30,432 nt of DNA from an uncultured bacterium. Lineage in GTDB: Bacteria > Bacteroidota > Bacteroidia > Bacteroidales > Marinifilaceae. The stretch's first letter is position 1. Each line of letters starts with the position of its first letter. The position numbers and the translations under genes were made by a program. This document shows positions 1 to 7,576 of the stretch, piece after piece. The stretch spans positions 1-30,432 of the forward strand of contig CAJMSX010000046.1 of the NCBI GenBank assembly GCA_905216195.1, read 5' to 3'. The notes under the pieces are model-generated. The model saw nothing but the letters and a program-made list of their open reading frames with translations, ran no database searches and was not told the DNA's origin.

Positions 1-1091
1 GTATAGGAACTGGAAGTGAAAAAAAGCAACTGCCCCCGGCTTTCTTTCAAATAGGCGAAAGCCTCCATCGCCACATACACGGTTCCCATATAATTCACCT
101 CCACGGCATTCCGTACCGTTTCTAAAGGCATGCTCATTAAAGGCTCCTTATTCAATATCCCTGCCGTATTCACGACGAAATCAATTTTCCCTTCCTGCCG
201 GTATACCTGGGCCAAAGCCCGTTGGATATCTTCCCTTTTACTGACGTCCACTTGATTCCGGCTGCGGGAAAAAGAATGCACCTTCGCCCGCTTCGTTTCC
301 AACAAATCCACAATGTGCTTACCGATCCCGTAACTTCCTCCGAAAACCACCGCGACCTTGTCCGTAAAATCCTCCGAAGAAACCGTGCGGATTTGCACTT
401 CCATATTCCGCAACTGAAAAAACTTATCCAACAGATAAGTATCTTCCTTATACGTCAGTTTCATATTGGATTCTTCTCCCCTGACAATAACTATTTTTTC
501 TTCCGGCAAATATTTTTTCACTACTCCGCAATCGTCCGTCGCCTTAAAATCAGGATCTTTCATAGCTAATTCGTAAGCTTTCCGTATGGTTCCCATCCGG
601 AAAGCCTGAGGCGTTTGCCCCCTTCTCAATTGTGACCGGTCGGGGATATCCTCGATAAATTCCCCATCCACCCGAATAATCGTATCGGCAGACGGCAAAG
701 CTACATCCACTGCCCGATAAGTAGCGAGCGCTTCCACTACGTCGTTGATGATCCGGTCACTCACCAAAGGACGCACCGCATCGTGAAAAATCAGATTCAA
801 ATCCGGATCCTCATACGCCCGAATAGCTGCCAGGCTCGAATCATACCGCTCCTTCCCCCCTTTCAATATTTTCCGTACCTTTTTCCAGCCGTTCTTAATG
901 ACGATATTTTCAACCTCAGAAATATAAAACGGATTCGACACGATCACGATCTCATCAATATGGTGATTGCGCTCGAAAACATCCACGGTAAGTTCCATGA
1001 CCATTTTTCCGGCCACTTTAAAAAATTGTTTGGGTACGGACATCTCCAAACGACTGCCCACACCCCCAGCCAATATAATTGCAACGTTCAT
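1..1091 (-). CDS. Bifunctional IspD-like cytidylyltransferase / short-chain dehydrogenase (CDP-ribitol synthesis type), 3' end outside window
   Basis: The frame stays open from the ATG at 1091 to the left edge (363 codons), so the gene is partial. The N-terminal half is an IspD/TarI-type nucleotidyltransferase: LAGGVGSR at residues 7-14, PKQ at 20-22, GGKERYDS at 78-85, HDAVRP at 103-108, then QTPQAF and TDDCG. A second domain follows without a break: a Rossmann SDR with GGSYGIG at 251-257, NTAG at 308-311 and the catalytic-serine segment TSSS at the very edge. The YxxxK motif would lie outside. This order is that of Haemophilus Acs1/Bcs1, which reduces ribulose 5-phosphate and makes CDP-ribitol. 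The substrate is inferred from architecture and from the flippase and GDP-fucose genes upstream. A plain IspD of the MEP pathway would lack the SDR half. Confidence 0.8.
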   Translation of the reverse strand, partial: MNVAIILAGGVGSRLEMSVPKQFFKVAGKMVMELTVDVFERNHHIDEIVIVSNPFYISEVENIVIKNGWKKVRKILKGGKERYDSSLAAIRAYEDPDLNLIFHDAVRPLVSDRIINDVVEALATYRAVDVALPSADTIIRVDGEFIEDIPDRSQLRRGQTPQAFRMGTIRKAYELAMKDPDFKATDDCGVVKKYLPEEKIVIVRGEESNMKLTYKEDTYLLDKFFQLRNMEVQIRTVSSEDFTDKVAVVFGGSYGIGKHIVDLLETKRAKVHSFSRSRNQVDVSKREDIQRALAQVYRQEGKIDFVVNTAGILNKEPLMSMPLETVRNAVEVNYMGTVYVAMEAFAYLKESRGQLLFFTSSSY

Positions 1092-1166
1092 TTTATTATT
1101 TTTACTGAATTGATATGATTTTCATTTTTCGCTCTATGTCGGATCCTGACCCGGCACCTTCTCAAA

Positions 1167-2654
1167 CTAGCTTTTCAAATATAACAGAAATTTATTAAAT
1201 AGCTCATTTAACTCGGGAGATATCCGTAAACGATAAGTCAGAAACAGCCACCCCAGGCCAATGATAAACGTCCGGTACCCTGCATCTCCATAAGCATTAT
1301 CGGTTATCCGGGGCAACAAGGCATTGATACCCAGTAAAACAAGCACAAGGCCGGCCTGTTTCAGCGTCCCAACGGTGTAGGGGTTTCCTTTTATTTTCCG
1401 GAGCACGATCCATTGCTGAAAAGAATAACTGATCACACTCGTAATCAGAGTCGCCAAAGCGGCGCCGGTAACACCCAGTACCGGAATCAGCAAATAGTTG
1501 GTATAAATCGTCAGCAAGGTCAGGAAAAAGGTGATATACAACCCCCAGTAATAATAGCGGGAAAAAGAAATCAGGGTTCCCCCGAATCCCAAAGTCACAT
1601 AAATCAATTTCGATAAGGCAATAAAAAATACCACCCATTTTCCCTCTTCATAAATATGACCGTTGGGAATGATATCGAAAATATTGTCGATGTTGATCCA
1701 GATAAACAAAAATAAGGTGCTGCCGGCTATCAACTGGTGCAAAGAAACTTTTTTATAAAGAGCATTCGCTTTCTCAAAATCTCCTTCCTTCAAAGCAGCG
1801 GCAGCAAGGGGAGAGGAAATGGCCGTAATAGAACGGGTAGGCATTTCCAAAACCACGGCGATATACAGCGAAATGGTATAAATTCCGGCAAAATTCAACC
1901 CCATTTGGGAAGTAATCATAAAAAGATCCAACTGGGCGATAATATTCCCGCTTAAGGCCCCCACAATCAGAAACAAGGTATATTTCAAAAATTTTTTCCG
2001 CAACGGTGGACCGACGTAAGAAAAATCATGTTTAACCGACAGAGTTCCGATTCTTGAAACATACAACAGAGTCATCAGCATGGCCAGCCCGTAAACCATA
2101 ACAAAACCGGTCACCATGCCGTCTAAAGACAAAAAATGGAAAGCATACAACAAATAAACCGCCAAAAGCATCACCCGTACGGCGACTTCCCGGACGAACT
2201 TCGGAATTACGATTCTCATCAAAAGGTTGGCATAAACTTCGAACACCCCCCAGAAAGCAAGAAACCACATCAAGGGAACCACCCAATCGTAATAACTCAG
2301 AAAAAGCGCCGAATTTTTACCGAAAAAATGAGTAATCGGGGTCTTCAGACAAAAATAAAGAACAGTCAGGATACAGGAACCTATAAAAGGAATGGCGATC
2401 AGATAAAAAAAGAAACCGTGATTTTTCTTTTCGGGATCCCGGAAGTAAGGGAAGAAACGCATAGCCGAAGCCGTAGTCCCCAGTTGGGCGAAACCACAGA
2501 ACAAGAACGCTACTTCATACACGACTTTAGTAAGACCTATTTCATCGGGTTTCAAAAATTGGGTCACCACGAACATGGTCGTCAGAAAACCGATAAAAGC
2601 CCCGACATAATTGACGATTGTACCCTTAATGCTCTGCCGAATGACGATCCCCAT
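1167..2654 (-). CDS. Wzx-type oligosaccharide flippase (polysaccharide biosynthesis membrane protein)
   Basis: This is a 495-residue, strongly hydrophobic protein with about 12-14 membrane segments and a basic, short N-terminus (MGIVIRQSIKGT). That is typical of Bacteroidetes members of the polysaccharide-export branch of the MATE/MOP superfamily. Such proteins turn undecaprenyl-linked sugar repeat units across the inner membrane. It starts 4 bp after the fcl stop codon on the same strand, so the two are almost certainly co-transcribed. The cytidylyltransferase gene follows 75 bp downstream. Flippases are too divergent for the sugar to be read from sequence. The neighbours suggest a fucose-containing and possibly ribitol-containing unit. 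The exact family assignment is confident, the substrate is inference. Confidence 0.85.
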   Translation of the reverse strand: MGIVIRQSIKGTIVNYVGAFIGFLTTMFVVTQFLKPDEIGLTKVVYEVAFLFCGFAQLGTTASAMRFFPYFRDPEKKNHGFFFYLIAIPFIGSCILTVLYFCLKTPITHFFGKNSALFLSYYDWVVPLMWFLAFWGVFEVYANLLMRIVIPKFVREVAVRVMLLAVYLLYAFHFLSLDGMVTGFVMVYGLAMLMTLLYVSRIGTLSVKHDFSYVGPPLRKKFLKYTLFLIVGALSGNIIAQLDLFMITSQMGLNFAGIYTISLYIAVVLEMPTRSITAISSPLAAAALKEGDFEKANALYKKVSLHQLIAGSTLFLFIWINIDNIFDIIPNGHIYEEGKWVVFFIALSKLIYVTLGFGGTLISFSRYYYWGLYITFFLTLLTIYTNYLLIPVLGVTGAALATLITSVISYSFQQWIVLRKIKGNPYTVGTLKQAGLVLVLLGINALLPRITDNAYGDAGYRTFIIGLGWLFLTYRLRISPELNELFNKFLLYLKS

Positions 2655-2658
2655 ACAG

Positions 2659-3741
2659 CTATTGTAATGATTTCACATACCAATCAAACAGTTTTCCTAT
2701 CCCTTCTTCGATTTCTATCCGGTGATGCCACCCCAGGGAATGGAGTTTCGAAACATCCGTCAGTTTACGCGGCGTACCGTCAGGTTTTCCTGGATTAAAA
2801 ACCAGTTTACCCCGGTAGTCTACCTCGGATTTTACCAACTCCGCCAAACGACGGATCGTAATTTCCTTTCCGGTCCCGATATTGACATGAGTATTCCGGA
2901 TTTCCCCGGAAACCTGAGTGGCAACAAGCTGCTTAAAATCCACATTTTCCATGAGATACACGCAAGCATCGGCCATCTCCTCACTCCAGAGGAATTCCCG
3001 TAAGGGAGTTCCGCTTCCCCAAATTTCCAAAGAGTCTTTCTGTATTCCATACTTCCCCAATATGCTCTCTATCTCCGTTTCCGATGCCTCCCCGCCTACA
3101 CCTTCCACCGGTCGCTTCATTAAATCCAACCGCAAATGCTCCCATTTTTCCTCCTGCAAACATTTACTGAGGTACATTTTCCGCAGCAGGGCCGGTAAAA
3201 CATGCGAACGTTCCAGATCGAAATTATCATTGGGACCGTAAAGATTGGTGGGCATAACGGCTATATAATTCGTTCCGTATTGTAAGTTATAGCTTTCACA
3301 CATTTTTATTCCGGCAATTTTCGCCAATGCATACGGTTCGTTCGTGTATTCCAAAGGCCCCGTCAACAATACTTCTTCCTTCATCGGCTGAGGAGCTTCC
3401 CGCGGATAAATACAGGTACTGCCCAGAAACAGCAACTTTCTGACTCCGTTCACATACGACTGATGAATCACATTATTTTGTATCATCAGATTATCGTAAA
3501 TAAACTGAGCCCGATAAACGCTGTTGGCACCGATACCGCCCACCTTAGCCGCAGCTAAAAACACATATTCCGGTTTTTCCGCAGCGAAAAAATCCGCTAC
3601 CGCCTGCTGGTCGCGTAAATCCAATTCCCGGGAGGTACGATACACCAGATTGAAGTATCCCTGCCGCCGGAGATTATTCAGAATGGCCGAACCGACCAAT
3701 CCCTGGTGTCCTGCCACAAATATCTTGGAATCCCTATTCAT
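2659..3741 (-). CDS. fcl: GDP-L-fucose synthase (GDP-4-keto-6-deoxymannose 3,5-epimerase/4-reductase)
   Basis: This NADPH-dependent extended SDR converts the Gmd product into GDP-L-fucose in the cytoplasm. Visible features are the nucleotide-binding GHQGLVGSAI near the N-terminus, GSTCIYP with the catalytic serine region, and YALAKIAG carrying the Tyr-x3-Lys pair. The protein is about 360 residues, longer than the roughly 320 of E. coli. The extra length comes from an insert (KRPVEGVGGEASETEIESIL region) common in Bacteroidetes forms. The start at 3741 is preferred because AAGGA lies just upstream and the conserved fold begins at once. The frame stays open to 3804, but the added residues (MVGGRKPACRAY) do not look like part of the enzyme. 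It sits downstream of gmd, the usual pairing. Confidence 0.95.
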   Translation of the reverse strand: MNRDSKIFVAGHQGLVGSAILNNLRRQGYFNLVYRTSRELDLRDQQAVADFFAAEKPEYVFLAAAKVGGIGANSVYRAQFIYDNLMIQNNVIHQSYVNGVRKLLFLGSTCIYPREAPQPMKEEVLLTGPLEYTNEPYALAKIAGIKMCESYNLQYGTNYIAVMPTNLYGPNDNFDLERSHVLPALLRKMYLSKCLQEEKWEHLRLDLMKRPVEGVGGEASETEIESILGKYGIQKDSLEIWGSGTPLREFLWSEEMADACVYLMENVDFKQLVATQVSGEIRNTHVNIGTGKEITIRRLAELVKSEVDYRGKLVFNPGKPDGTPRKLTDVSKLHSLGWHHRIEIEEGIGKLFDWYVKSLQ

Positions 3742-3899
3742 TTTTTCCTTCTTAAAGCCTTTTACCCGGTATGCCCTGCAAGCCGGCTTCCTTCCACCTA
3801 CCATACCGTTCCCTCCGGGAATCCCGACCTCTCACCAAACCTTACCCTCCTTTCCCTTCACCTCTTCTTCAGGTGCAAACGGCACACCGATGTCCGGAC
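3742..3899. other. 158-bp non-coding gap between gmd and fcl
   Basis: Unlike the tightly packed genes on either side, gmd and fcl are separated by 158 bp. The plus strand here is pyrimidine-rich, with repeated CCTTCC-type runs. A short palindrome AAGCCGGCTT occurs near 3780. No T-tract hairpin, consensus promoter or convincing ORF was found. It may be a degenerate leader or the scar of a lost gene. Confidence 0.4.
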
Positions 3900-5057
3900 T
3901 TATTCAAAATAACTCTGGATCTTAAAACCTCCTTTCGCCAGATAGTCGTCTTTCTTCATCAAGGCGATATCGCTTTCCATCATCTCCTCCACCAAAGCTT
4001 TCAGATCGTACTCCGGCTCCCAACCCAACACCCGTTTCGATTTTTCCGGATTTCCCTGCAAAAAATCAACTTCGGTAGGACGAAAATACTGAGTATCTAC
4101 TGCTATGACAGCTTTTTGTTTTTCTATTTTTTCGCGGATTCCCGGTAAATACATCTCCCCGATACGGGCATTAAAAAGGGCCGGATCGACAGCACCGATA
4201 TATCCTTTTTCCTCGGTTCCTTCTCCCCGGAAAACGATTTCCAGACCGATATAAGCTCCGGACAATTTCACAAAATCCCGGATGGAAGCACTTACGCCGG
4301 TAGCAATGACATAATCGTCCGGTTTCTCCTGCTGAAGAATGAGATACATCGCTTTTACATAGTCTTTAGCATGCCCCCAATCCCGTCGGCTTGACAAATT
4401 TCCCAGATACAACACCTCCTGCATTCCTAAGGCAAGGCGGCTCAGAGCCATCGTAATTTTACGGGTAACGAAAGTCTCGCCTCTTACGGGAGATTCATGA
4501 TTAAATAAAATTCCGTTGCTGGCGTGCATACCGTAAGCTTCCCGGTAATTCACCGTAATCCAATATCCGTATAATTTGGCTACTGCATAAGGGGAACGCG
4601 GATAAAAAGGCGTACGTTCCGTCTGAGGCGTCTCCTGAACCAAACCGTACAGCTCGGAAGTCGAAGCCTGATAAATCCGGGTTTTACAAGTAAGCCCCAG
4701 TAAACGGACAGCTTCCAGTAAACGTAAAGTTCCTACAGCACCTACATTCGCTGCATATTCCGGCGTATCGAAAGAAACCTTCACATGGCTCATAGCCGCC
4801 AGATTATAAATTTCATCGGGTTGAATTTCCTGGATAACCGAAGTAAGATTCAGGCTATCGGTCATATCCCCGTAATGAAGAATAAAATCCCGCTGCTGAA
4901 GATGAGGATCCTGATACAGGTGATCTATTCTTTCCGTATTAAAAGAAGAAGCCCTTCTTTTTATCCCGTGTACTTCATATCCCTTACTCAGCAGGTACTC
5001 CGACAAGTAAGCACCGTCTTGTCCCGTAACTCCGGTGATCAATGCACGTTTACTCAT
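3900..5057 (-). CDS. gmd: GDP-mannose 4,6-dehydratase
   Basis: This 385-residue enzyme catalyses the first step from GDP-mannose to GDP-L-fucose, giving GDP-4-keto-6-deoxymannose with bound NADP. The N-terminus MSKRALITGVTGQDGAYL holds the dinucleotide-binding glycine motif. STSELYG carries the catalytic Ser/Thr-Glu pair, and SPYAVAKLYGYW the Tyr and Lys. GIKRRASSFNTERIDHL is a family signature of Gmd. The length is slightly above the 350-375 typical of the family. It is the first gene of the minus-strand polysaccharide group and has a -7 promoter match about 30 bp upstream of its ATG. Fcl, its pathway partner, is the next gene. Annotation as a general epimerase would be too vague here. Confidence 0.97.
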   Translation of the reverse strand: MSKRALITGVTGQDGAYLSEYLLSKGYEVHGIKRRASSFNTERIDHLYQDPHLQQRDFILHYGDMTDSLNLTSVIQEIQPDEIYNLAAMSHVKVSFDTPEYAANVGAVGTLRLLEAVRLLGLTCKTRIYQASTSELYGLVQETPQTERTPFYPRSPYAVAKLYGYWITVNYREAYGMHASNGILFNHESPVRGETFVTRKITMALSRLALGMQEVLYLGNLSSRRDWGHAKDYVKAMYLILQQEKPDDYVIATGVSASIRDFVKLSGAYIGLEIVFRGEGTEEKGYIGAVDPALFNARIGEMYLPGIREKIEKQKAVIAVDTQYFRPTEVDFLQGNPEKSKRVLGWEPEYDLKALVEEMMESDIALMKKDDYLAKGGFKIQSYFE

Positions 5058-5085
5058 AATTTTAACTGATTACATTCAAATGTTA

Positions 5086-5093
5086 CAAAGATA
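5086..5093 (-). promoter_or_regulatory. Candidate -7 promoter element for gmd
   Basis: On the minus strand the bases read TATCTTTG, an exact match to the Bacteroidetes -7 consensus TAnnTTTG. The predicted transcript would start near 5079, about 22 nt before the gmd ATG. No clear TTTG is found at the expected -33 distance, so strength is uncertain. Confidence 0.5.
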
Positions 5094-5144
5094 TGGAAAA
5101 TTGTAAAAAACAGGGAGAAACGCGGCAGTAAATCCAAATTTAGT

Positions 5145-5152
5145 TATTTTTG
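5145..5152 (+). promoter_or_regulatory. Candidate -7 promoter element for the PCMD operon
   Basis: TATTTTTG matches TAnnTTTG and faces the plus-strand pair starting at 5248. It implies a leader of roughly 90 nt. No convincing -33 TTTG lies 19-21 bp upstream. It is divergent from the gmd promoter candidate 52 bp away. Confidence 0.35.
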
Positions 5153-5247
5153 CCGCAGCGGAACTCATACTGGTACGATTTTTGATAGAAACTCCATTTA
5201 TTTGACTTAAAATAAAAAAGAATAATACTAAAACAGAAACGATAAAT

Positions 5248-6621
5248 ATGCGGAATTACTTGATTTTAATAATAAGTACAGGTTTACTCTTCCTGAGTTC
5301 CTGTACGAAAGTGAATAATTTAAGTGACGAAGCGGGAATCGTGGATTTCCGGATCACCAAAATATCGGAAGGTGTGGATCTCAATACGAATAACCTGGTC
5401 GTTACCGACAAAAGCGTCTCCATCCCGCTGGAATTCGGACGGAAAAACTTTCCTTTGAAAATAACTACGGAAATTAAATTTTCAAAAACGACCGACGATG
5501 TTATCAGCGTAGACGAACGCCCTTTGAATCTTCAGGAAATTACCTTCACGGATGTATATACCCCCCAAACATTTTTTATGATCTCCGACAGCGGCATCCC
5601 TCATGAAGGCCGGATCATGCTGGTAGATAAAAAAAATGCGGAAATCGAACAGTTTAAGATTAAGGGTGCCGACGATAAAGACATAAGCGTCCTCATCCGG
5701 GACAATAACGTAAGGATTATTTTCAAGCAAGGAGTAAGCTGGCCGCTTCAGATCACCCCGGAAATCATTAAAACCCCTAGCGCCGTCTACAAAGATTATA
5801 CAGTCGGCACCCCCATGACCTTCCAAAATCCCGGAGATGTGAAACACCTTACACTCATAGCCGATAACGGAGACGAACGGCTCTGGAATATACAAATCGT
5901 ACCTTCCATCGAAAATTCGGATTTCGAATTATGGATCAATGAAGGAACTTCCAGCATCAATATCGATCCGATACCCGGCAAAGGGTACGGTTGGGCCACC
6001 GCTAACAATCCTTTCGTACAGGGAACCCGCCCCGTAGCCTCCTATAGAACGGAATACGGCAAGGCAGCCGAAATGAAAACGAGCATTCAGAATCTGGACG
6101 GTCTGGGCATCGGGAACCTGATCACGGCCGGTACCATTTTTACCGGTTATTTCAAAATGAATGTCTCCCAATTAAACGATCCCCCCGCCATGACCTATTT
6201 CGGCATTCCGTTCATCAACCGGCCTTCGTCCATTTCCGTGGATGCGAAATACGAACCCGGCACACAGTTGCAGCAATCCGTCAAAGAGGGGAAATATAAA
6301 TTGAAAGACCTCAGCGGTTTCGACAAGGGACGCATCTGGGTAAAACTGCTCTACTGGAAAGGAGAAGGCAATATCGACTTCCACGATAAGGACACCGAAG
6401 ACGTCATTACCCTGGGTATGGGAGAATATATTTTCGACGGGGCCGATCCCTCTGTGCAAAACTGGACAAAATTGAAAATTCCGATTATTTATAATAAAGC
6501 CTACACCTACCTGGAACCGACACATATCAGCATTGTGATGACTTCCAGTGAAAAAGGAGATTATTTTATCGGAGCGGAGGGAAGTAAACTGACCGTCGAT
6601 AACCTGACCATAAACTATTAA
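5248..6621 (+). CDS. PCMD-domain surface or periplasmic lipoprotein (putative carbohydrate metabolism domain)
   Basis: The first 20 residues (MRNYLILIISTGLLFLSSC) are a lipoprotein signal peptide with lipobox LSSC, so the mature protein is lipid-anchored at Cys19 or so. Residues from about 25 to 215 look like two beta-sandwich, Ig-like modules. From about 220 to the end is a PCMD-like jelly-roll domain: FELWINEG, YGWATANNPF, GIPFINRPSS, and a closing VDNLTINY strand. PCMD is a structurally known but functionally unproven domain of gut Bacteroidetes, thought from fold to bind or act on glycans. No catalytic residue can be named. Its stop overlaps the start of the next gene (TAATG), so the two products are translationally coupled and probably act together at the outer membrane. 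Confidence 0.82.
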   Translation: MRNYLILIISTGLLFLSSCTKVNNLSDEAGIVDFRITKISEGVDLNTNNLVVTDKSVSIPLEFGRKNFPLKITTEIKFSKTTDDVISVDERPLNLQEITFTDVYTPQTFFMISDSGIPHEGRIMLVDKKNAEIEQFKIKGADDKDISVLIRDNNVRIIFKQGVSWPLQITPEIIKTPSAVYKDYTVGTPMTFQNPGDVKHLTLIADNGDERLWNIQIVPSIENSDFELWINEGTSSINIDPIPGKGYGWATANNPFVQGTRPVASYRTEYGKAAEMKTSIQNLDGLGIGNLITAGTIFTGYFKMNVSQLNDPPAMTYFGIPFINRPSSISVDAKYEPGTQLQQSVKEGKYKLKDLSGFDKGRIWVKLLYWKGEGNIDFHDKDTEDVITLGMGEYIFDGADPSVQNWTKLKIPIIYNKAYTYLEPTHISIVMTSSEKGDYFIGAEGSKLTVDNLTINY

Positions 6622-7463
6622 TGATCCGATCTATGAAGAAAAAAATATATACCACCCTTTTATTGCTGATAGGTTCGTTGGCGGTTATCGCCCAAACGGA
6701 ACTTCCTCAAGATACCCTTTCTTATGCGGCCGACAGCAGCCGGGCCAAAGTGGAATACCGTTTCGCCCTGGGCGTTCAACTCGGAACGGATATCGGGGGA
6801 GCCATTCCCTTTCCTTTCAAGAACGTACCTCATCCGTTTAACCCGTATCCCAAACTTTCTCCTTCCCTGGGGGCCAAACTGACCTTTCCGGTCAATCATC
6901 GCTGGACGCTGGGAGCGGAATTCACTTATAAAAAAGTAGCCATCGATGCGGATGCCCGGATAAAAAACCAACGTTTCAACGACGAAAAAAACAACGTCAT
7001 CGCCCGGTTTACCGGATCGGCGGAGATGAGTATGGATTTTACGATGATGGAAGTGCCGCTGTATTTCAAATATACGTTCCGGAACCAGAAAGACCGGATT
7101 TTGTTAGGAGCCTATGCCGCCTGGATCATCGACGGGAAATTCGATATTAAAGTGAACAAGGGATATATGATGGACGATAACGGCGTATATACCGGCGCCA
7201 TAGACAAAGACCCGCTCGAAATCAATTTTAACGATATATTGGATAACTGGGATGCCGGAATTATTTTAGGATACGAGCGCCGGCTGTTCTCCCGAATCGA
7301 AATCGGATTACGGGTGAGCTGCGGATTTAAGGATATTTTCAAGCCGGACAATCAGTATTTCGATTACAACATGCTGCAAATGAGGGGATCACTGGTCTTG
7401 AGTTACAATTTATTCAACATCAAACCGCCTCGTCTGAATCCTTTCCGCCACAAAAAAGGCTGA
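6621..7463 (+). CDS. Outer-membrane beta-barrel protein (PorT/OmpA-barrel-like), partner of the PCMD lipoprotein
   Basis: The start overlaps the previous stop by one base. An internal ATG at 6633 (MKKKIYTT) is an equally good start and gives a classic Sec signal peptide ending near VIAQ. The mature protein shows alternating amphipathic strands (FALGVQLGTDIGG, WTLGAEFTYKKVAI, IGLRVSCGFKDIF) and ends MRGSLVLSYNLFNIKP. This fits an 8- to 10-stranded barrel of the PorT/outer-membrane-beta-barrel type common in Bacteroidetes. No enzymatic motif is present. Coupled translation suggests it anchors, exports or cooperates with the lipoprotein. A strong terminator begins 4 bp after its stop, so the operon has two genes only. 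The specific function is unknown. Confidence 0.75.
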   Translation: MIRSMKKKIYTTLLLLIGSLAVIAQTELPQDTLSYAADSSRAKVEYRFALGVQLGTDIGGAIPFPFKNVPHPFNPYPKLSPSLGAKLTFPVNHRWTLGAEFTYKKVAIDADARIKNQRFNDEKNNVIARFTGSAEMSMDFTMMEVPLYFKYTFRNQKDRILLGAYAAWIIDGKFDIKVNKGYMMDDNGVYTGAIDKDPLEINFNDILDNWDAGIILGYERRLFSRIEIGLRVSCGFKDIFKPDNQYFDYNMLQMRGSLVLSYNLFNIKPPRLNPFRHKKG

Positions 7464-7466
7464 ACA

Positions 7467-7501
7467 AAAAGGGAGGAAAGTAAGTCGCTTTCCTCCCTTT
7501 T
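7467..7501. terminator. Bidirectional intrinsic terminator
   Basis: AAAAGGGAGGAAAG (7467-7480) pairs perfectly with CTTTCCTCCCTTTT (7488-7501) around a 7-nt loop. T-runs lie at the 3' end on both strands. It ends the plus-strand PCMD/barrel operon and can also stop minus-strand transcription of the U32 gene, whose stop lies 75 bp away. Confidence 0.92.
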
Positions 7502-7576
7502 CATTACTGTCTTTCCGATGTGGAAGCACCGGCCGCCCGCCTTTCCTTTTCTCAGAAAGGCCACCTGTTATATTTA

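Noticed and set aside
1..1091. Plain IspD of isoprenoid synthesis
   Set aside because: The N-terminal domain resembles IspD, but a fused SDR domain and the polysaccharide context point to CDP-ribitol synthesis.
2136..2798. A 220-codon open frame on the plus strand
   Set aside because: It lies antisense across the flippase and fcl genes, is rich in His, Gln and Lys, and shows no family motif. Overlap with two clear genes makes it a shadow.
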